DNA from: Treponema sp.
GTDB lineage: Bacteria > Spirochaetota > Spirochaetia > Treponematales > Treponemataceae
Assembly (NCBI GenBank): GCA_017548565.1
Contig: JAFYZU010000010.1
Span: 144,965-188,930, forward strand
DNA length: 43,966 nucleotides
Direction: 5' to 3'
In this document: positions 7,636-16,963 of the stretch, one piece after another
How positions within the stretch are numbered: the first letter of the stretch is position 1
How the letters are laid out: every line of letters begins with the position of its first letter
Position numbers and translations under genes: made by a program
The notes under the pieces: model-generated
The model's database searches: none
Told to the model about the DNA's origin: nothing
The model's input: only the letters and a program-made list of their open reading frames with translations

Positions 7636-8592
7636 ATGATTAGCTTTATTGAGAATGTAATTAACGGCTTTAAGAAAATTACGGTTTATGCATTAGTCGG
7701 ACCAAGCGGAACAGGTAAAAGCTTCAGGTCAAAATTACTCGCCGAAGAATATAATATTCATGCAATAATTGATGACGGACTTTTAATCTGCGACGAAAAA
7801 ATTGTTGCCGGTCATTCTGCAAAGCGTGAAAAAACATATATGGGTGCTGTCCGTGCCGCTCTTTTTGATGACAAGGAGCACCGTGATTCTGTTGCTAAAA
7901 TCTTGAAAAAATCACATATCAAAAAGCTTTTGATTCTAGGAACTTCCGAAAAAATGGCTTCTAAAATTGCAATGCGTTTACAGTTACCGCAGCCTGCAAA
8001 AATTATCCACATTGAAGATATTGCCTCTGAAGAAGAAATCGAAAAAGCAGTAAAATCACGTCAGGTCGAAGGAAAACATGTCATTCCGGTTCCGTCGATT
8101 GAAGTTCAGAAATCATATCCGCAGATTTTTTCAAATTCAATGCATGATTTTTTCAGAAGGAAAAACCTGTTCAACAAAAAGAAAAAAAATGCAGACAAAA
8201 TGATTGAAAAATCTATCGTTCAGCCTGAATTTTCAAAAAAAGGAAGAGTTGAAATTTCTGAGGCGGCATTGATTCAGATGGTAATGCATTGTGTCGCTGA
8301 ATGTGATCCGGATGTTAAAATCAAAAAACTCTCTATAAAAAGTGATTCACGCGGATACCGTCTTATAATTACAGTCGATGTACCGTTCGGAACACAGCTT
8401 ACAGGTAAAATCCACAAGCTTCAGCAGTACATCATAGATAAAATCGAAACTTTCACCGGCATACTCATTGAGGAAGTCAGCATCATCATTGATAAAATTA
8501 CGAAGGTCGAAAACCAGCAGAATAAAATACCGCCTGCAAGCAAGCTTTCTGCTGAACTTAAAACTTCACTTGCAAGAACACATAAAAATTAA
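7636..8592 (+). CDS. P-loop NTPase fused to an Asp23-like domain
   Basis: Protein of 318 residues with two recognisable parts. Residues about 15-155 hold a nucleotide-binding domain with a Walker A motif G22-P-S-G-T-G-K28-S and a following IIDDGLLI segment. A basic linker (about 170-200, rich in Lys) joins it to residues about 203-288, which resemble the Asp23/YloU fold: RVEISEAALIQMV at the start, alternating strands, then a long helix and a strand ending in IIIDKI. Asp23 proteins are associated with envelope and stress functions, mainly in Gram-positive bacteria. The molecular role of this fusion is unknown. It follows the pseudouridine synthase closely and ends one base before the convergent pcnB gene. 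The domain calls are by eye: the P-loop is certain, Asp23 is likely. Confidence 0.75.
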   Translation: MISFIENVINGFKKITVYALVGPSGTGKSFRSKLLAEEYNIHAIIDDGLLICDEKIVAGHSAKREKTYMGAVRAALFDDKEHRDSVAKILKKSHIKKLLILGTSEKMASKIAMRLQLPQPAKIIHIEDIASEEEIEKAVKSRQVEGKHVIPVPSIEVQKSYPQIFSNSMHDFFRRKNLFNKKKKNADKMIEKSIVQPEFSKKGRVEISEAALIQMVMHCVAECDPDVKIKKLSIKSDSRGYRLIITVDVPFGTQLTGKIHKLQQYIIDKIETFTGILIEEVSIIIDKITKVENQQNKIPPASKLSAELKTSLARTHKN

Positions 8593-8593
8593 A

Positions 8594-9676
8594 TCAGCCG
8601 TTCTTTTTCTTTGCATTCCTGAGCTGAACACCTAGATTTTTTAGTGCGAGCTTTATGGCATATTCAAGTTCTTTTCTCTGTGGATTCATTGGTAAAACAA
8701 AATTCCTGCATTCTGTCCAGGTCTTTGCATAAAGCTCAACAGAGGAATATCTTCCTTCAGTTTCTTTTTTCCAGTCTGTAAGCTGACAGATAAAATCAAA
8801 AATCAAAAAATAAAGCTTTTTACCAAGACGGGCATCCTTTTCCTTTAATATGAGCTCATCAAGATTATGCAAATTCTGCATGTAGTTAATTTCAAAATCC
8901 CTGTTTTCAAAAAGAAGCGTATAGGCAGAAGGCTGAAGATACATATATAAATCTGATTCTATCGCTTCCTGAACTATTTCAAATGCATGAGAACTGTTTA
9001 TGATTTTTAAAAGCTCTTCGGTAAGTCTCGAAGGAGAAATCTGTCCGAGAAGATGAGCCGACTGTCTTATTTTATGCTTTAAGGCAAACGACATTCTGGC
9101 ATGAGTCGTAGCTGAATATTTTATTGCACGAAGCATACGCACAGGGTCTTCAACGAAAATTGTTTCCATAGGTATGACAGGCTTTAAAATGTGCTTTTTA
9201 ATGTCCCGCATACCGTTAACGTAATCTATAACCTGCTCTGCCAACGGATCATAATAAAGGGCATTCAGTGTAAAATCCCTTCTTAAAACATCCTGCTCTA
9301 TCGTACCGAATTCATTTCCGACCGAGCCTTCTGCATTTGAACGGAAAGTGCTTACTTCAAAAATTTTTGAACCGAATACAACATGTACAAGCCTGAATCT
9401 TCTTCCGATTATTCTTGAATTACGGAATATTCTTTTTATTTTTGCAGGAGTAGCATCGGTGACAATATCGAAATCCTTTGGTGTGTTACCGACGATTAAA
9501 TCTCTTACTGCGCCTCCGACAATATAAGCAGAATAACCTGTATCACGAAGCCTGTGGATAATCTGAAGTGCATCCGGATCTATATTTTTGAGGCTGATTA
9601 AATGTTCCTGTTTTGTATATACAACGGCTTTCTTAACATACTTTCCGTTAGAATCTGTTCCGTAACGATATAACAC
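8594..9676 (-). CDS. pcnB: Poly(A) polymerase / tRNA nucleotidyltransferase family
   Basis: Class II nucleotidyltransferase of 360 residues that adds nucleotides to RNA 3' ends. The head domain shows GGAVRDLIVG (54-63) and the metal-binding D68-F-D70 pair, followed by IIGRRFRLVHV, a form more typical of poly(A) polymerase I than of CCA-adding enzymes, and RRDFTLNALYYDP. An acidic/basic helical C-terminal part lacks the long Arg-rich tail of E. coli PcnB. Without biochemical data a CCA-adding role is still possible. The start codon is GTG at 9676; it has no ribosome-binding site, and a promoter ends eight bases before it. It is transcribed ahead of nothing else on this strand; its neighbour upstream on the strand is the hydrolase gene. 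Confidence 0.8.
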   Translation of the reverse strand: MLYRYGTDSNGKYVKKAVVYTKQEHLISLKNIDPDALQIIHRLRDTGYSAYIVGGAVRDLIVGNTPKDFDIVTDATPAKIKRIFRNSRIIGRRFRLVHVVFGSKIFEVSTFRSNAEGSVGNEFGTIEQDVLRRDFTLNALYYDPLAEQVIDYVNGMRDIKKHILKPVIPMETIFVEDPVRMLRAIKYSATTHARMSFALKHKIRQSAHLLGQISPSRLTEELLKIINSSHAFEIVQEAIESDLYMYLQPSAYTLLFENRDFEINYMQNLHNLDELILKEKDARLGKKLYFLIFDFICQLTDWKKETEGRYSSVELYAKTWTECRNFVLPMNPQRKELEYAIKLALKNLGVQLRNAKKKNG

Positions 9677-9684
9677 GATAATAA

Positions 9685-9714
9685 ATAATATTAAAAAAAG
9701 GCATTACAAGTCAA
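9685..9714 (-). promoter_or_regulatory. Promoter of pcnB
   Basis: On the minus strand, TTGACT (9714-9709) is followed after 18 bases by TATTAT (9690-9685). The GTG start of pcnB lies eight bases further on, so the predicted transcript would have almost no leader. Confidence 0.5.
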
Positions 9715-9733
9715 GTAAAGACAAAAATCCAGG

Positions 9734-10681
9734 TCAGACTGAATGTGCTTTTATCCATTCAAGAATTGTCTTCTCTACTTCTTCCTTATCATCCTCGTTC
9801 AATATTTCATGACGGTCATCCTTAAAGCTTTTAAGAGAAACATCAGTCATTCCATTCTTAACGTAAATATCCTTTAAGCTTCTGATTGTCTGTCCATAAC
9901 CGCCGACAGGATCTTCTTCACCGAAAAGGAAAAGGACAGGAAGATTTTTTCTTATTGCTGCCATATTCTTTTTAAGATGAATCTTTTTAAGACCGCTGAC
10001 CATATCATAAAAAAAGGAAGTCGTCATAAGCTGACCGCACCATTGATCCGCATTATAAAGCTCAACATTAAGTTTATTTTTTGAAAGCCAGTCGTTCGAG
10101 GTTTCAGGATTTTTAATATGAGAAAGATAACCTGCAAAAGATATTTTTTCTACGAATTTTTTATGAGCATTTTTACCGAAGATGAATTTCGAAATACCGG
10201 TGATTGCTTTTCCAGCTGTCATAAGCGCGGGGCGTGGTCCTGCTGTACCGATTAAAACACAGCCATCGATATTTTCATTTTTACTTTCGATGTAATTCTG
10301 TGCAACAAAAGAACCGAAAGAATGTGCAATTAGAAATACTGGTAATTTCTTGTATTCTTCCCTTAAAGATGAAATCATCTGCGATAGATCATCGGTAACA
10401 ATATTAAAACCATTTTTATCTGCAAGCTTTCCGAATTTTCCCGTTCTTTTTCTTTCAGCATTTTCCGCAGTCCTTCCATGTCCCCTCATATCATAGGCAT
10501 TGAGTACATAACCGTTCTCTGCAAGGATTGAACCGAATCTGTCGTATCTGAGTGCATGTTCTGCCATTCCGTGATGAAGCTGAATTACTGCCTTGATCTT
10601 TTTTTCAGGATCCGGTGCCCAGCGATAACAGAATAATTCACATCCGTCAGAAGCAGTAAAAGTAAAGGTTTTCATCTGCAT
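9734..10681 (-). CDS. Alpha/beta hydrolase, monoacylglycerol lipase-like
   Basis: Serine hydrolase of 315 residues of the lysophospholipase/monoacylglycerol lipase type. The oxyanion-side motif HHGMAEH and YDMRGHGRT appear early. The nucleophile elbow is AHSFG with S121. The likely acid residue is the Asp in GEEDPVG, and the His in DDRHEILNE near the C terminus completes the triad. No signal peptide is seen, so it is probably cytoplasmic or membrane-associated, acting on lysophospholipids or monoglycerides; the natural substrate cannot be told. The first Met is preceded by CGGAG at suitable distance, and TATAAT (10701-10696) lies just ahead of that. Met3 is an alternative start. It diverges from the RNA methyltransferase gene. 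Confidence 0.85.
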   Translation of the reverse strand: MQMKTFTFTASDGCELFCYRWAPDPEKKIKAVIQLHHGMAEHALRYDRFGSILAENGYVLNAYDMRGHGRTAENAERKRTGKFGKLADKNGFNIVTDDLSQMISSLREEYKKLPVFLIAHSFGSFVAQNYIESKNENIDGCVLIGTAGPRPALMTAGKAITGISKFIFGKNAHKKFVEKISFAGYLSHIKNPETSNDWLSKNKLNVELYNADQWCGQLMTTSFFYDMVSGLKKIHLKKNMAAIRKNLPVLFLFGEEDPVGGYGQTIRSLKDIYVKNGMTDVSLKSFKDDRHEILNEDDKEEVEKTILEWIKAHSV

Positions 10682-10735
10682 AAAAAAAACTCCGTATTAT
10701 ATAAAAATTTTAAAATTTATGATAAATTACAAAAT

Positions 10736-11953
10736 ATGGAAACAATAGAAGTCAGAACAGAAAAGACTGTTTTTGGTGGAGAAACAATTGCAAAAGTTAA
10801 CTCCAGAACTGTATTTATTCCCTATGCTTTGCCTGATGAAACTCTCAGTATTAATATTGTACAACAGAAAAATGATTATAGCAAAGCACAAATAATAAAA
10901 ATTATAGAACCTTCTCCATACAGAATTAAAAGTGAATGCAGATATTACGGTGTCTGCGGCGGATGCAATCTCATGCATGCTGCTCCGGATTATCAGCGTG
11001 AGCTTAAAAAACAGATGCTTATAAATGCATTTGAAAAATATAAAATTGATATTTCAGATAAAATCGAAATAATAAAAGGTCCGGATTACAACTATCGTGC
11101 GAGATTCCAGCTTACAGACGGAGGCCTTAATGAAAAGAATAAAAACACAGTCATTCCGATTACACAATGCCTGTGCGCAGAAAAACCTGTAAATGATTAT
11201 CTTGAGAATACAGAATTCAATCAGCGCCCGAAAGGAAGGGTTCATATTTTCGGTAGCAGTTTTATTGAAGGCCAGGATAAACTTAAAATTTCAGAAAAAG
11301 AAGATGAAAATAAGACAAGGATTTACGGAAACAGAAAGAAAAATCTAAAGCTTAAGGAAAATCATTATTTTACCGGTACCGTTTCGTCTCCCGAAAACAG
11401 CGTAACGGTAAAACTCAACGGAAAATCATTATCGTTCGATGTAAGGGGATTTTTCCAGTCGAATCTTTTTGTTTTTGAAAAAGTGCTCAATCTCATTACC
11501 GATTCTCTCCCCGGAGGAAAAAACTGTCTTGATTTATACAGCGGATGTGCTTCCATTTCTGCATTTCTCGCCGACAAATACGAATCGGTAACTTTAGTTG
11601 AACATAACAGGGATGCGCTAGTTTTTGCAGAACAGAATATGGCAGGAAAAAATCATAAAAGCTATGGGCTCAGCGGAGAAAATTTCGTAAAAAATTACGC
11701 ATCATCGCTTCCCCGTTTTGATGCATGTGTCGTTGATCCGCCACGTTCAGGCATGGAAAATGCTGTATGCGATTATCTTTGTAAAAGCAGAATACCGTTC
11801 ATCCACTCACTTTCATGTGATCCTTCGACCCATTCAAGAGACTGCGCAAGACTTATTTCTTCCGGTTATGAGCTTTCAAAAATTTATCTTCTTGATTTTT
11901 ATCCTCACACAAGTCACATAGAAAGTCTTGCAATCTTTAATCTAAATATTTAA
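10736..11953 (+). CDS. TrmA/RlmD-family 5-methyluridine methyltransferase
   Basis: SAM-dependent RNA uracil-C5 methyltransferase of 405 residues. An N-terminal TRAM-like domain (about 1-60) precedes the iron-sulfur cysteines C68, C74 and C77 in CRYYGVCGGC, with a fourth ligand probably in QCLCAE (near 143-145). The C-terminal Rossmann domain has the SAM-binding LDLYSGCASISAFLA stretch, the DPPRSGM motif, and the nucleophile C361 in SCDPST. The Fe-S motif points to the 23S rRNA group (RlmC/RlmD/RlmCD) rather than TrmA. Which 23S position is modified cannot be decided. No clear Shine-Dalgarno sequence; a TATGAT box sits twelve bases before the ATG. It leads an operon with the secreted propeller proteins downstream. 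Confidence 0.88.
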   Translation: METIEVRTEKTVFGGETIAKVNSRTVFIPYALPDETLSINIVQQKNDYSKAQIIKIIEPSPYRIKSECRYYGVCGGCNLMHAAPDYQRELKKQMLINAFEKYKIDISDKIEIIKGPDYNYRARFQLTDGGLNEKNKNTVIPITQCLCAEKPVNDYLENTEFNQRPKGRVHIFGSSFIEGQDKLKISEKEDENKTRIYGNRKKNLKLKENHYFTGTVSSPENSVTVKLNGKSLSFDVRGFFQSNLFVFEKVLNLITDSLPGGKNCLDLYSGCASISAFLADKYESVTLVEHNRDALVFAEQNMAGKNHKSYGLSGENFVKNYASSLPRFDACVVDPPRSGMENAVCDYLCKSRIPFIHSLSCDPSTHSRDCARLISSGYELSKIYLLDFYPHTSHIESLAIFNLNI

Positions 11954-11971
11954 GATTAAAAAGAGTTATAT

Positions 11972-13720
11972 ATGAAAAGAATTTTATTTGCAGTTTTACA
12001 GTTATCTATACTCTCATTTTTATATTCACAGGTTCAACTGAATTCTTCTGCCGCTTCCTGGAACAATGTCCTCCCCGGAAAAGCAATCTGTGAACCCCAA
12101 CAGACATCTTATGGCCTTGCACTTATTACAGATTCAAAATATCTGATGACCTTTACAACGGAAGGAAATACAATCTGGGAGCATTATCTTGGTCGAGGAA
12201 CAAACCACCTGTTTACTGTCCTCAATGATGATTTTTTTGCAGTCATATCAAATACTAAGCTTACCGTACTGAATCCCAGCGGAAAAGAACTCTGGCAGAC
12301 AACTCTTGATTTCAAGCCGTTTGAAAGACCATTTGCCGGTCGTGACGGAAGAATCATCGTCAGAAATTCAACTAACATCAGCTGCTACGGATTAAACGGA
12401 ATCAGAAAATGGCATATAACGACAGAAGAACAGACAAACCTTGAAATAAAAGAGCTTCCCGACGGAACTTTCGTTGTATTTCTTAAAAAAATGGACGGAA
12501 ACAAAACACGCGGATTAAGAATCTCTCCGTTTGGAGAAATACTCGAAAACATCACCTTTTACGGAAACGTCACATCTGCCGAAAGCTGCAGTGAAGGAAT
12601 CCTCCTTACATTTTCAGACAGTACGTGCGGATTATTTACACTCGTAGATCAGAATTCGACAAATAAATGGGTTTTACAGAAGGAAAGACTTTCGCTTACA
12701 AACAGTGATTTTTTTGTTGTTTCAAAGGATTTAAAGGAAGCGGCATATATAAACAATCAGAGCAATTCCACCCAGATAAATTTCATCCAGCTTTCTGACG
12801 GAAAAATTACGAGGACAATCAACTGCCCTGCAATACAGACACCGACTTACTGCATCCTCAACAACCAGGGAATTTTTCTTGCAAATAAAAATGCCGCATG
12901 CTTTTACAACAAGGATGGACTTGAACTATGGTCCGGAATAATGCCTCAGAATGTCAAAGGTTCAAAAAACAACTGGAAATACTGTGAATATACAGACGAC
13001 AATTATCTTATTATTTTTTACGATAACTGGGATGTTACAGGCTACAGGACTACACAGAACCTCAGAAGTCAGACAGTAAAATACAAGATAGAGCGCAGAA
13101 ATTACAATCAGCTTTATGATATAAACTATTCTTCATTCGAAATCTCACTTATGCCTGATCTCGACAATCTTTATTCAAGCGACGACAGATTTGAATCCCT
13201 TCAAAAAGGTGACTATAAAGAAAAAGAACGGAAATGGATTACTGACCTTATGTCAGGCTGCAATTCATATCAGAAATTATTAACGACCGTAAACAGCAGA
13301 ACTGCAATGGATAGTTCACTTTTTGTAACAGATAACATCGGAGTTGAACTGATGATATCGCAGCTTTGCTTTTACGGTACAGATACCTTCATCAGCTTTA
13401 TTGCGGCAGTAATCAAAAATGAAAAAAACCGTACAATGCTTAATAAAGCGCTTATGGGAATAAAATACAACGGATATGATCCTGAAGAAAGACTTCTTTA
13501 TGCACTTGAATCACTTCTTCGTAAAACAAAGCCTTCAGATGCAATGGTTTTGAACGAAATATGTGACGCAGTTTATTCAATCTGCCGATTTATGGGGCGC
13601 CCTGCCTTCAATCAGCACGGAAGGGAAATTCTTCTACATCTTCTTGTACCTGATTACAACAAAAACACAAAGGATTATGCAAAGAAAACGCTGAAGATGA
13701 TTTCTGAACTGGAACTCTAA
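11972..13720 (+). CDS. Secreted PQQ-like beta-propeller protein
   Basis: Exported protein of 582 residues with a signal peptide (about 1-20, ending SFLYSQ). Residues about 35-370 contain repeated strand patterns of the PQQ/WD-like propeller type, such as GNTIWEHYLG, GKELWQTTL and NGIRKWHI spaced about 40 residues apart. The last ~180 residues look alpha-helical. No catalytic motif is visible, so a binding or scaffold role in the periplasm or outer membrane is the reasonable inference; BamB-like function is possible but not shown. It begins 18 bases after the methyltransferase gene, and the next secreted protein follows 22 bases later, so the three genes are probably co-transcribed. Confidence 0.7.
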   Translation: MKRILFAVLQLSILSFLYSQVQLNSSAASWNNVLPGKAICEPQQTSYGLALITDSKYLMTFTTEGNTIWEHYLGRGTNHLFTVLNDDFFAVISNTKLTVLNPSGKELWQTTLDFKPFERPFAGRDGRIIVRNSTNISCYGLNGIRKWHITTEEQTNLEIKELPDGTFVVFLKKMDGNKTRGLRISPFGEILENITFYGNVTSAESCSEGILLTFSDSTCGLFTLVDQNSTNKWVLQKERLSLTNSDFFVVSKDLKEAAYINNQSNSTQINFIQLSDGKITRTINCPAIQTPTYCILNNQGIFLANKNAACFYNKDGLELWSGIMPQNVKGSKNNWKYCEYTDDNYLIIFYDNWDVTGYRTTQNLRSQTVKYKIERRNYNQLYDINYSSFEISLMPDLDNLYSSDDRFESLQKGDYKEKERKWITDLMSGCNSYQKLLTTVNSRTAMDSSLFVTDNIGVELMISQLCFYGTDTFISFIAAVIKNEKNRTMLNKALMGIKYNGYDPEERLLYALESLLRKTKPSDAMVLNEICDAVYSICRFMGRPAFNQHGREILLHLLVPDYNKNTKDYAKKTLKMISELEL

Positions 13721-13742
13721 ATAATTTAACCGGAGGATTAAA

Positions 13743-15236
13743 GTGAAAAAAGCATTCTGGTCGATATTAGCTGTATTTTTTATCTGCACGGGACTTTATG
13801 GTAAAGAAAAAAAATCTGCATCTGATAAAAACATCAATATTCTGCAAGGGTATGCTACAATGGAGATGGACATGGTTAGTTTCGATGACACGGTTTACGA
13901 AGCTGTTCTTGGAATGAACCACACAGATTTGTCCAAAGGAACGTCGATTTTCATCAACAAATACACCGGAAATAAATACAATTCAACCCTTCAGATTGAT
14001 GTTGAAGGCTTTAATAACTATGAGTTCAAGGAAAGATTCTCACATTACGATTTCCTTAAGCTTTATGCTCTTGGTCCGAACGAGATAGTACTCACTCTTT
14101 ATTCTGCATTCTCTGACAACCGCTTTGCATTCTTCAGAATTAAGGATGACAAGGTTATTTCATATAAATCCTACAGCCTTAAAAAACAAAGGGCATATGA
14201 AACTCAGTTCTATGCCTTTGACGGAAAGGATACAGTTTATATTGCGTTCGACGGTCAGGAGAGTTTTCAAAAATCAGGCTGGGATCTTTTCCTTATATCA
14301 TTCGATTTGAACGGTAATCTGAAAAATTCCGTCAAGGTTTATACAAACAAAAATGATGAGCTTGTTGGTTTAGCCGCCTTTGAGGACAATGTATATCTGA
14401 CGATAAGAAATTCTTTTGAAAAACAGGCAGTCGTTCAGCTTGATTCCGGGTTGAATTATAAAAAAATCTGGGCATGCAAGTATGAGGGCTGTGGCATCAG
14501 GTACATTGATTTAAAAAGCAGCACAGAAACAGCGGCCAACGACACAAATGGTCCTGAAGCGAAAGATACATTCCTTGTTGACATGATCATGGAGAATCCC
14601 GACAAAAATAAAAACTTAAACTATTTATCACGTTTTACCAGTGACGGTGAATTCATCTGCTCATATATTATTGAGGAAAGTACGGCAGATAATTCATTCA
14701 ACTATTGCAAGGAAAAAATTACCTGTGAAGGCATATTATTTTTCGGACACAGAACAAAGTATGATCCTAGTAACTGGAAAAGCAAAGAAGTAAGCTTCAC
14801 TTCATATTTTATGGATTGGGATGGAAACAAGCATTACGAGAAAAACTACAGGCAGCACGGTGACCTGGAATTCAAAAAATATGCATTGATAGACGGAAAT
14901 TTTTTTTGCAGCGGAGAAAACTATTATGAGTCAACAGGCATTAGCCACATCGCCTACACGTACCTGATTGACGTTGAGCCGAAAAATACAGATTTTATTC
15001 GTATAGAAAAATCATCTTACAATCCCCTTGCATCACCGGAGGAGCCGGAACTGGCTGAAAAATACATAAAGGAAATGAAATTCTGGAGTAATGCCGTAAA
15101 GGTTGAGCCAATAGAAATTCCTTTATGGGATTTCAGTTTCAGCATCAAACGTATCCGCTTATCATTCAGGCATGTAAATCCTTCATCAAAAACGATAACG
15201 GAATCAATTCCGCTGTTTGAGTTTTCAGAGAGGTAA
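13743..15236 (+). CDS. Secreted protein of unknown function
   Basis: Exported protein of 497 residues, not recognised. The start is GTG at 13743, chosen because GGAGG lies at 13732-13736 and a signal peptide (about 1-20, ending TGLYG) follows at once. The mature part is rich in aromatic residues and alternating strands, with segments such as DTVYIAFDG and DNVYLTIRN that suggest a beta-propeller or beta-sandwich; no catalytic motif or lipobox is evident. Position directly after the PQQ-like protein and before the P83/100 gene places it in a run of three exported proteins. A partner role with the preceding propeller is inferred only from adjacency. Confidence 0.7.
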   Translation: MKKAFWSILAVFFICTGLYGKEKKSASDKNINILQGYATMEMDMVSFDDTVYEAVLGMNHTDLSKGTSIFINKYTGNKYNSTLQIDVEGFNNYEFKERFSHYDFLKLYALGPNEIVLTLYSAFSDNRFAFFRIKDDKVISYKSYSLKKQRAYETQFYAFDGKDTVYIAFDGQESFQKSGWDLFLISFDLNGNLKNSVKVYTNKNDELVGLAAFEDNVYLTIRNSFEKQAVVQLDSGLNYKKIWACKYEGCGIRYIDLKSSTETAANDTNGPEAKDTFLVDMIMENPDKNKNLNYLSRFTSDGEFICSYIIEESTADNSFNYCKEKITCEGILFFGHRTKYDPSNWKSKEVSFTSYFMDWDGNKHYEKNYRQHGDLEFKKYALIDGNFFCSGENYYESTGISHIAYTYLIDVEPKNTDFIRIEKSSYNPLASPEEPELAEKYIKEMKFWSNAVKVEPIEIPLWDFSFSIKRIRLSFRHVNPSSKTITESIPLFEFSER

Positions 15237-15280
15237 TAATTTCTTTTAAAAAACTCATTAAATCAGGAAAAATAAAATAA

Positions 15281-15308
15281 TTGTAAAAATACTGTTTTAT
15301 GGTATAAT
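15281..15308 (+). promoter_or_regulatory. Promoter of the P83/100 gene
   Basis: TTGTAA at 15281-15286, a 16-base spacer and a perfect TATAAT at 15303-15308 give a good housekeeping-type promoter. The leader is about 35 bases and ends in AGGCGG ahead of the ATG at 15350, so this gene has its own transcription start. Confidence 0.65.
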
Positions 15309-15349
15309 TGACGATAATAAATATATAAAATATTTATACAGGCGGTTTT

Positions 15350-16891
15350 ATGAAAAAAATATCATCTATTTTAGCATTAACATTAATAATTTCAGTTGCT
15401 GCTTCTGCTTTAGGAGTAGATGAACCGGAAATTAAAAGTATTGGGAATCAGGCTATTGAATTCAATAACTACAGTGGTCCTCACAAACGTATTGATTCAG
15501 CACAGTCTATTACAAAAATCGGATCTGATTTAGGTGCAAAAATCACACCATCACAAGCGGCAAATGTCGGCAACAGAAACAAATATTATGTTGTTCATGC
15601 TGTAGATCCAAACGAAAAAGGCAAACTTGATGCAGATATTCTTTACATCGGTCGTGATGCAACTGTAGATCACATCAATAACATCCGAAGAATTATTGCC
15701 GGCTATTTAATGTCAGCATATAACTATTCACAAAAAGATGCACAGACACTTGCAGTTTTTATCACTGTTTATAATGCTGTTTACCGTGGAAAAATTGATG
15801 TATTCAACTCAAAATATAAATCTGTAGTAACAAAAAATCTTTCAAGCGCTAACTGTGGTCTTTCGGTAAACTACTATGATTGGCCTGGAAAAACAGAAAT
15901 TGTCATTCCTCTTTATGATGTAAACAACGGTGGACTTTCAACAGTTGATACTTCAACAATCACAGATTCTAAAGTTGTAGAAAAGATGAAGGATGATGAT
16001 GACAGAAACGTAGACAGCCGTAAAGATATGGTTGATCTCAAGGAAAGGGAATCTGATGAAGCGGCAGAAAAAGCACAGGATGCAAAAAAAGATGCTGTAG
16101 AAAAACAGAAAGAAGCAGATCAGGCTAAAAAAGAAGCTGAAGAGGCAAAGAAAAAAGCAGACGAAAATCCTGACGACAAGAAAGCACAGCAGGAAGCAGA
16201 AGACGCTAAGAAAAAAGCAGACGAAAAACAGAAAGAAGCTGACGATGCTAACAAAAAGGCAGAAGAAGAACAGAAATTTGCTGACAAAAAACAGAAGGAA
16301 GCTCAGGATGAACGAAAGGAAATTGCAAAAGATCAGGATGCAGTTCAGAAAAAGATTGAAGAAGAATCTAAAATGCCTTCTGATTACGGTATCATCATCA
16401 GTGATGAACCTCAGCAGCTTTCACGCCTCGTTAAATTCAACGTTGATACAGGAGATATCATAAAGAACTCTCCGGTAACAGTCATCAGAAACAGAACAAT
16501 CTATCATGCTCCGTCACAGGCTTTTATGGCTGTAGCAGGAGTAAACAGTGCAAACGGGGCAATCAAGCTTGTACTTATTGATCAGGACAAGATGGAAATC
16601 TTCCGTGAAAGCAATGAAACACTGGCCGCAGATTCAGTACTTGTCCGGGATGGTTCTGATTACTATTGTGTAATTGATGATAACGGCAAATGGGTTGTTG
16701 CAAAATATGATGAAACACTTACACTCAAATTAAAATCACCTGTTTCAGTAATGAGCTCAACACCAATCTGTATTGCAGATACAGGAATTGTAGTTACATC
16801 ACCATCTGGAAAATTAATTCTTCTTTCAAAGCAGAACTTAAAGCAGATTAGTAATCCTAATAAAAACAACAACGATGCAAATGCAAAATAA
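15350..16891 (+). CDS. P83/100-family antigen
   Basis: Exported spirochaete protein of 513 residues in the family of the Borrelia P83/100 antigen. A signal peptide (about 1-22) leads into a globular N-terminal domain (about 25-205) with DILYIGRDATVDHINNIRRI. A long Lys/Glu/Ala coiled coil follows (about 215-340) made of AKKKADE/EKQKEA-type repeats. The C-terminal domain (about 345-495) is strand-rich and looks propeller-like. Family members are antigenic and have no established enzymatic role. The coiled coil is shorter than I recall for Borrelia. The gene has its own promoter and a strong terminator, so it is probably monocistronic. Confidence 0.85.
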   Translation: MKKISSILALTLIISVAASALGVDEPEIKSIGNQAIEFNNYSGPHKRIDSAQSITKIGSDLGAKITPSQAANVGNRNKYYVVHAVDPNEKGKLDADILYIGRDATVDHINNIRRIIAGYLMSAYNYSQKDAQTLAVFITVYNAVYRGKIDVFNSKYKSVVTKNLSSANCGLSVNYYDWPGKTEIVIPLYDVNNGGLSTVDTSTITDSKVVEKMKDDDDRNVDSRKDMVDLKERESDEAAEKAQDAKKDAVEKQKEADQAKKEAEEAKKKADENPDDKKAQQEAEDAKKKADEKQKEADDANKKAEEEQKFADKKQKEAQDERKEIAKDQDAVQKKIEEESKMPSDYGIIISDEPQQLSRLVKFNVDTGDIIKNSPVTVIRNRTIYHAPSQAFMAVAGVNSANGAIKLVLIDQDKMEIFRESNETLAADSVLVRDGSDYYCVIDDNGKWVVAKYDETLTLKLKSPVSVMSSTPICIADTGIVVTSPSGKLILLSKQNLKQISNPNKNNNDANAK

Positions 16892-16910
16892 AGAAGAATA
16901 AAAACAAAAA

Positions 16911-16942
16911 AAATGCTGTTCGTTTTTTACCGAACAGCATTT
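16911..16942. terminator. Bidirectional terminator between P83/100 and dnaB
   Basis: A perfect 12-base inverted repeat (16911-16922 with 16931-16942) surrounds an eight-base loop. A-rich flanks on the left and T-rich on the right give a U-tract in both directions, serving the convergent P83/100 and dnaB transcripts. Confidence 0.9.
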
Positions 16943-16963
16943 TTTTTTAACAAAAGATTTTTA

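Noticed and set aside
16060..16380. DNA repeats in the P83/100 gene as a mobile or satellite element
   Set aside because: They are explained by the Lys/Glu/Ala coiled coil of the protein and are imperfect.
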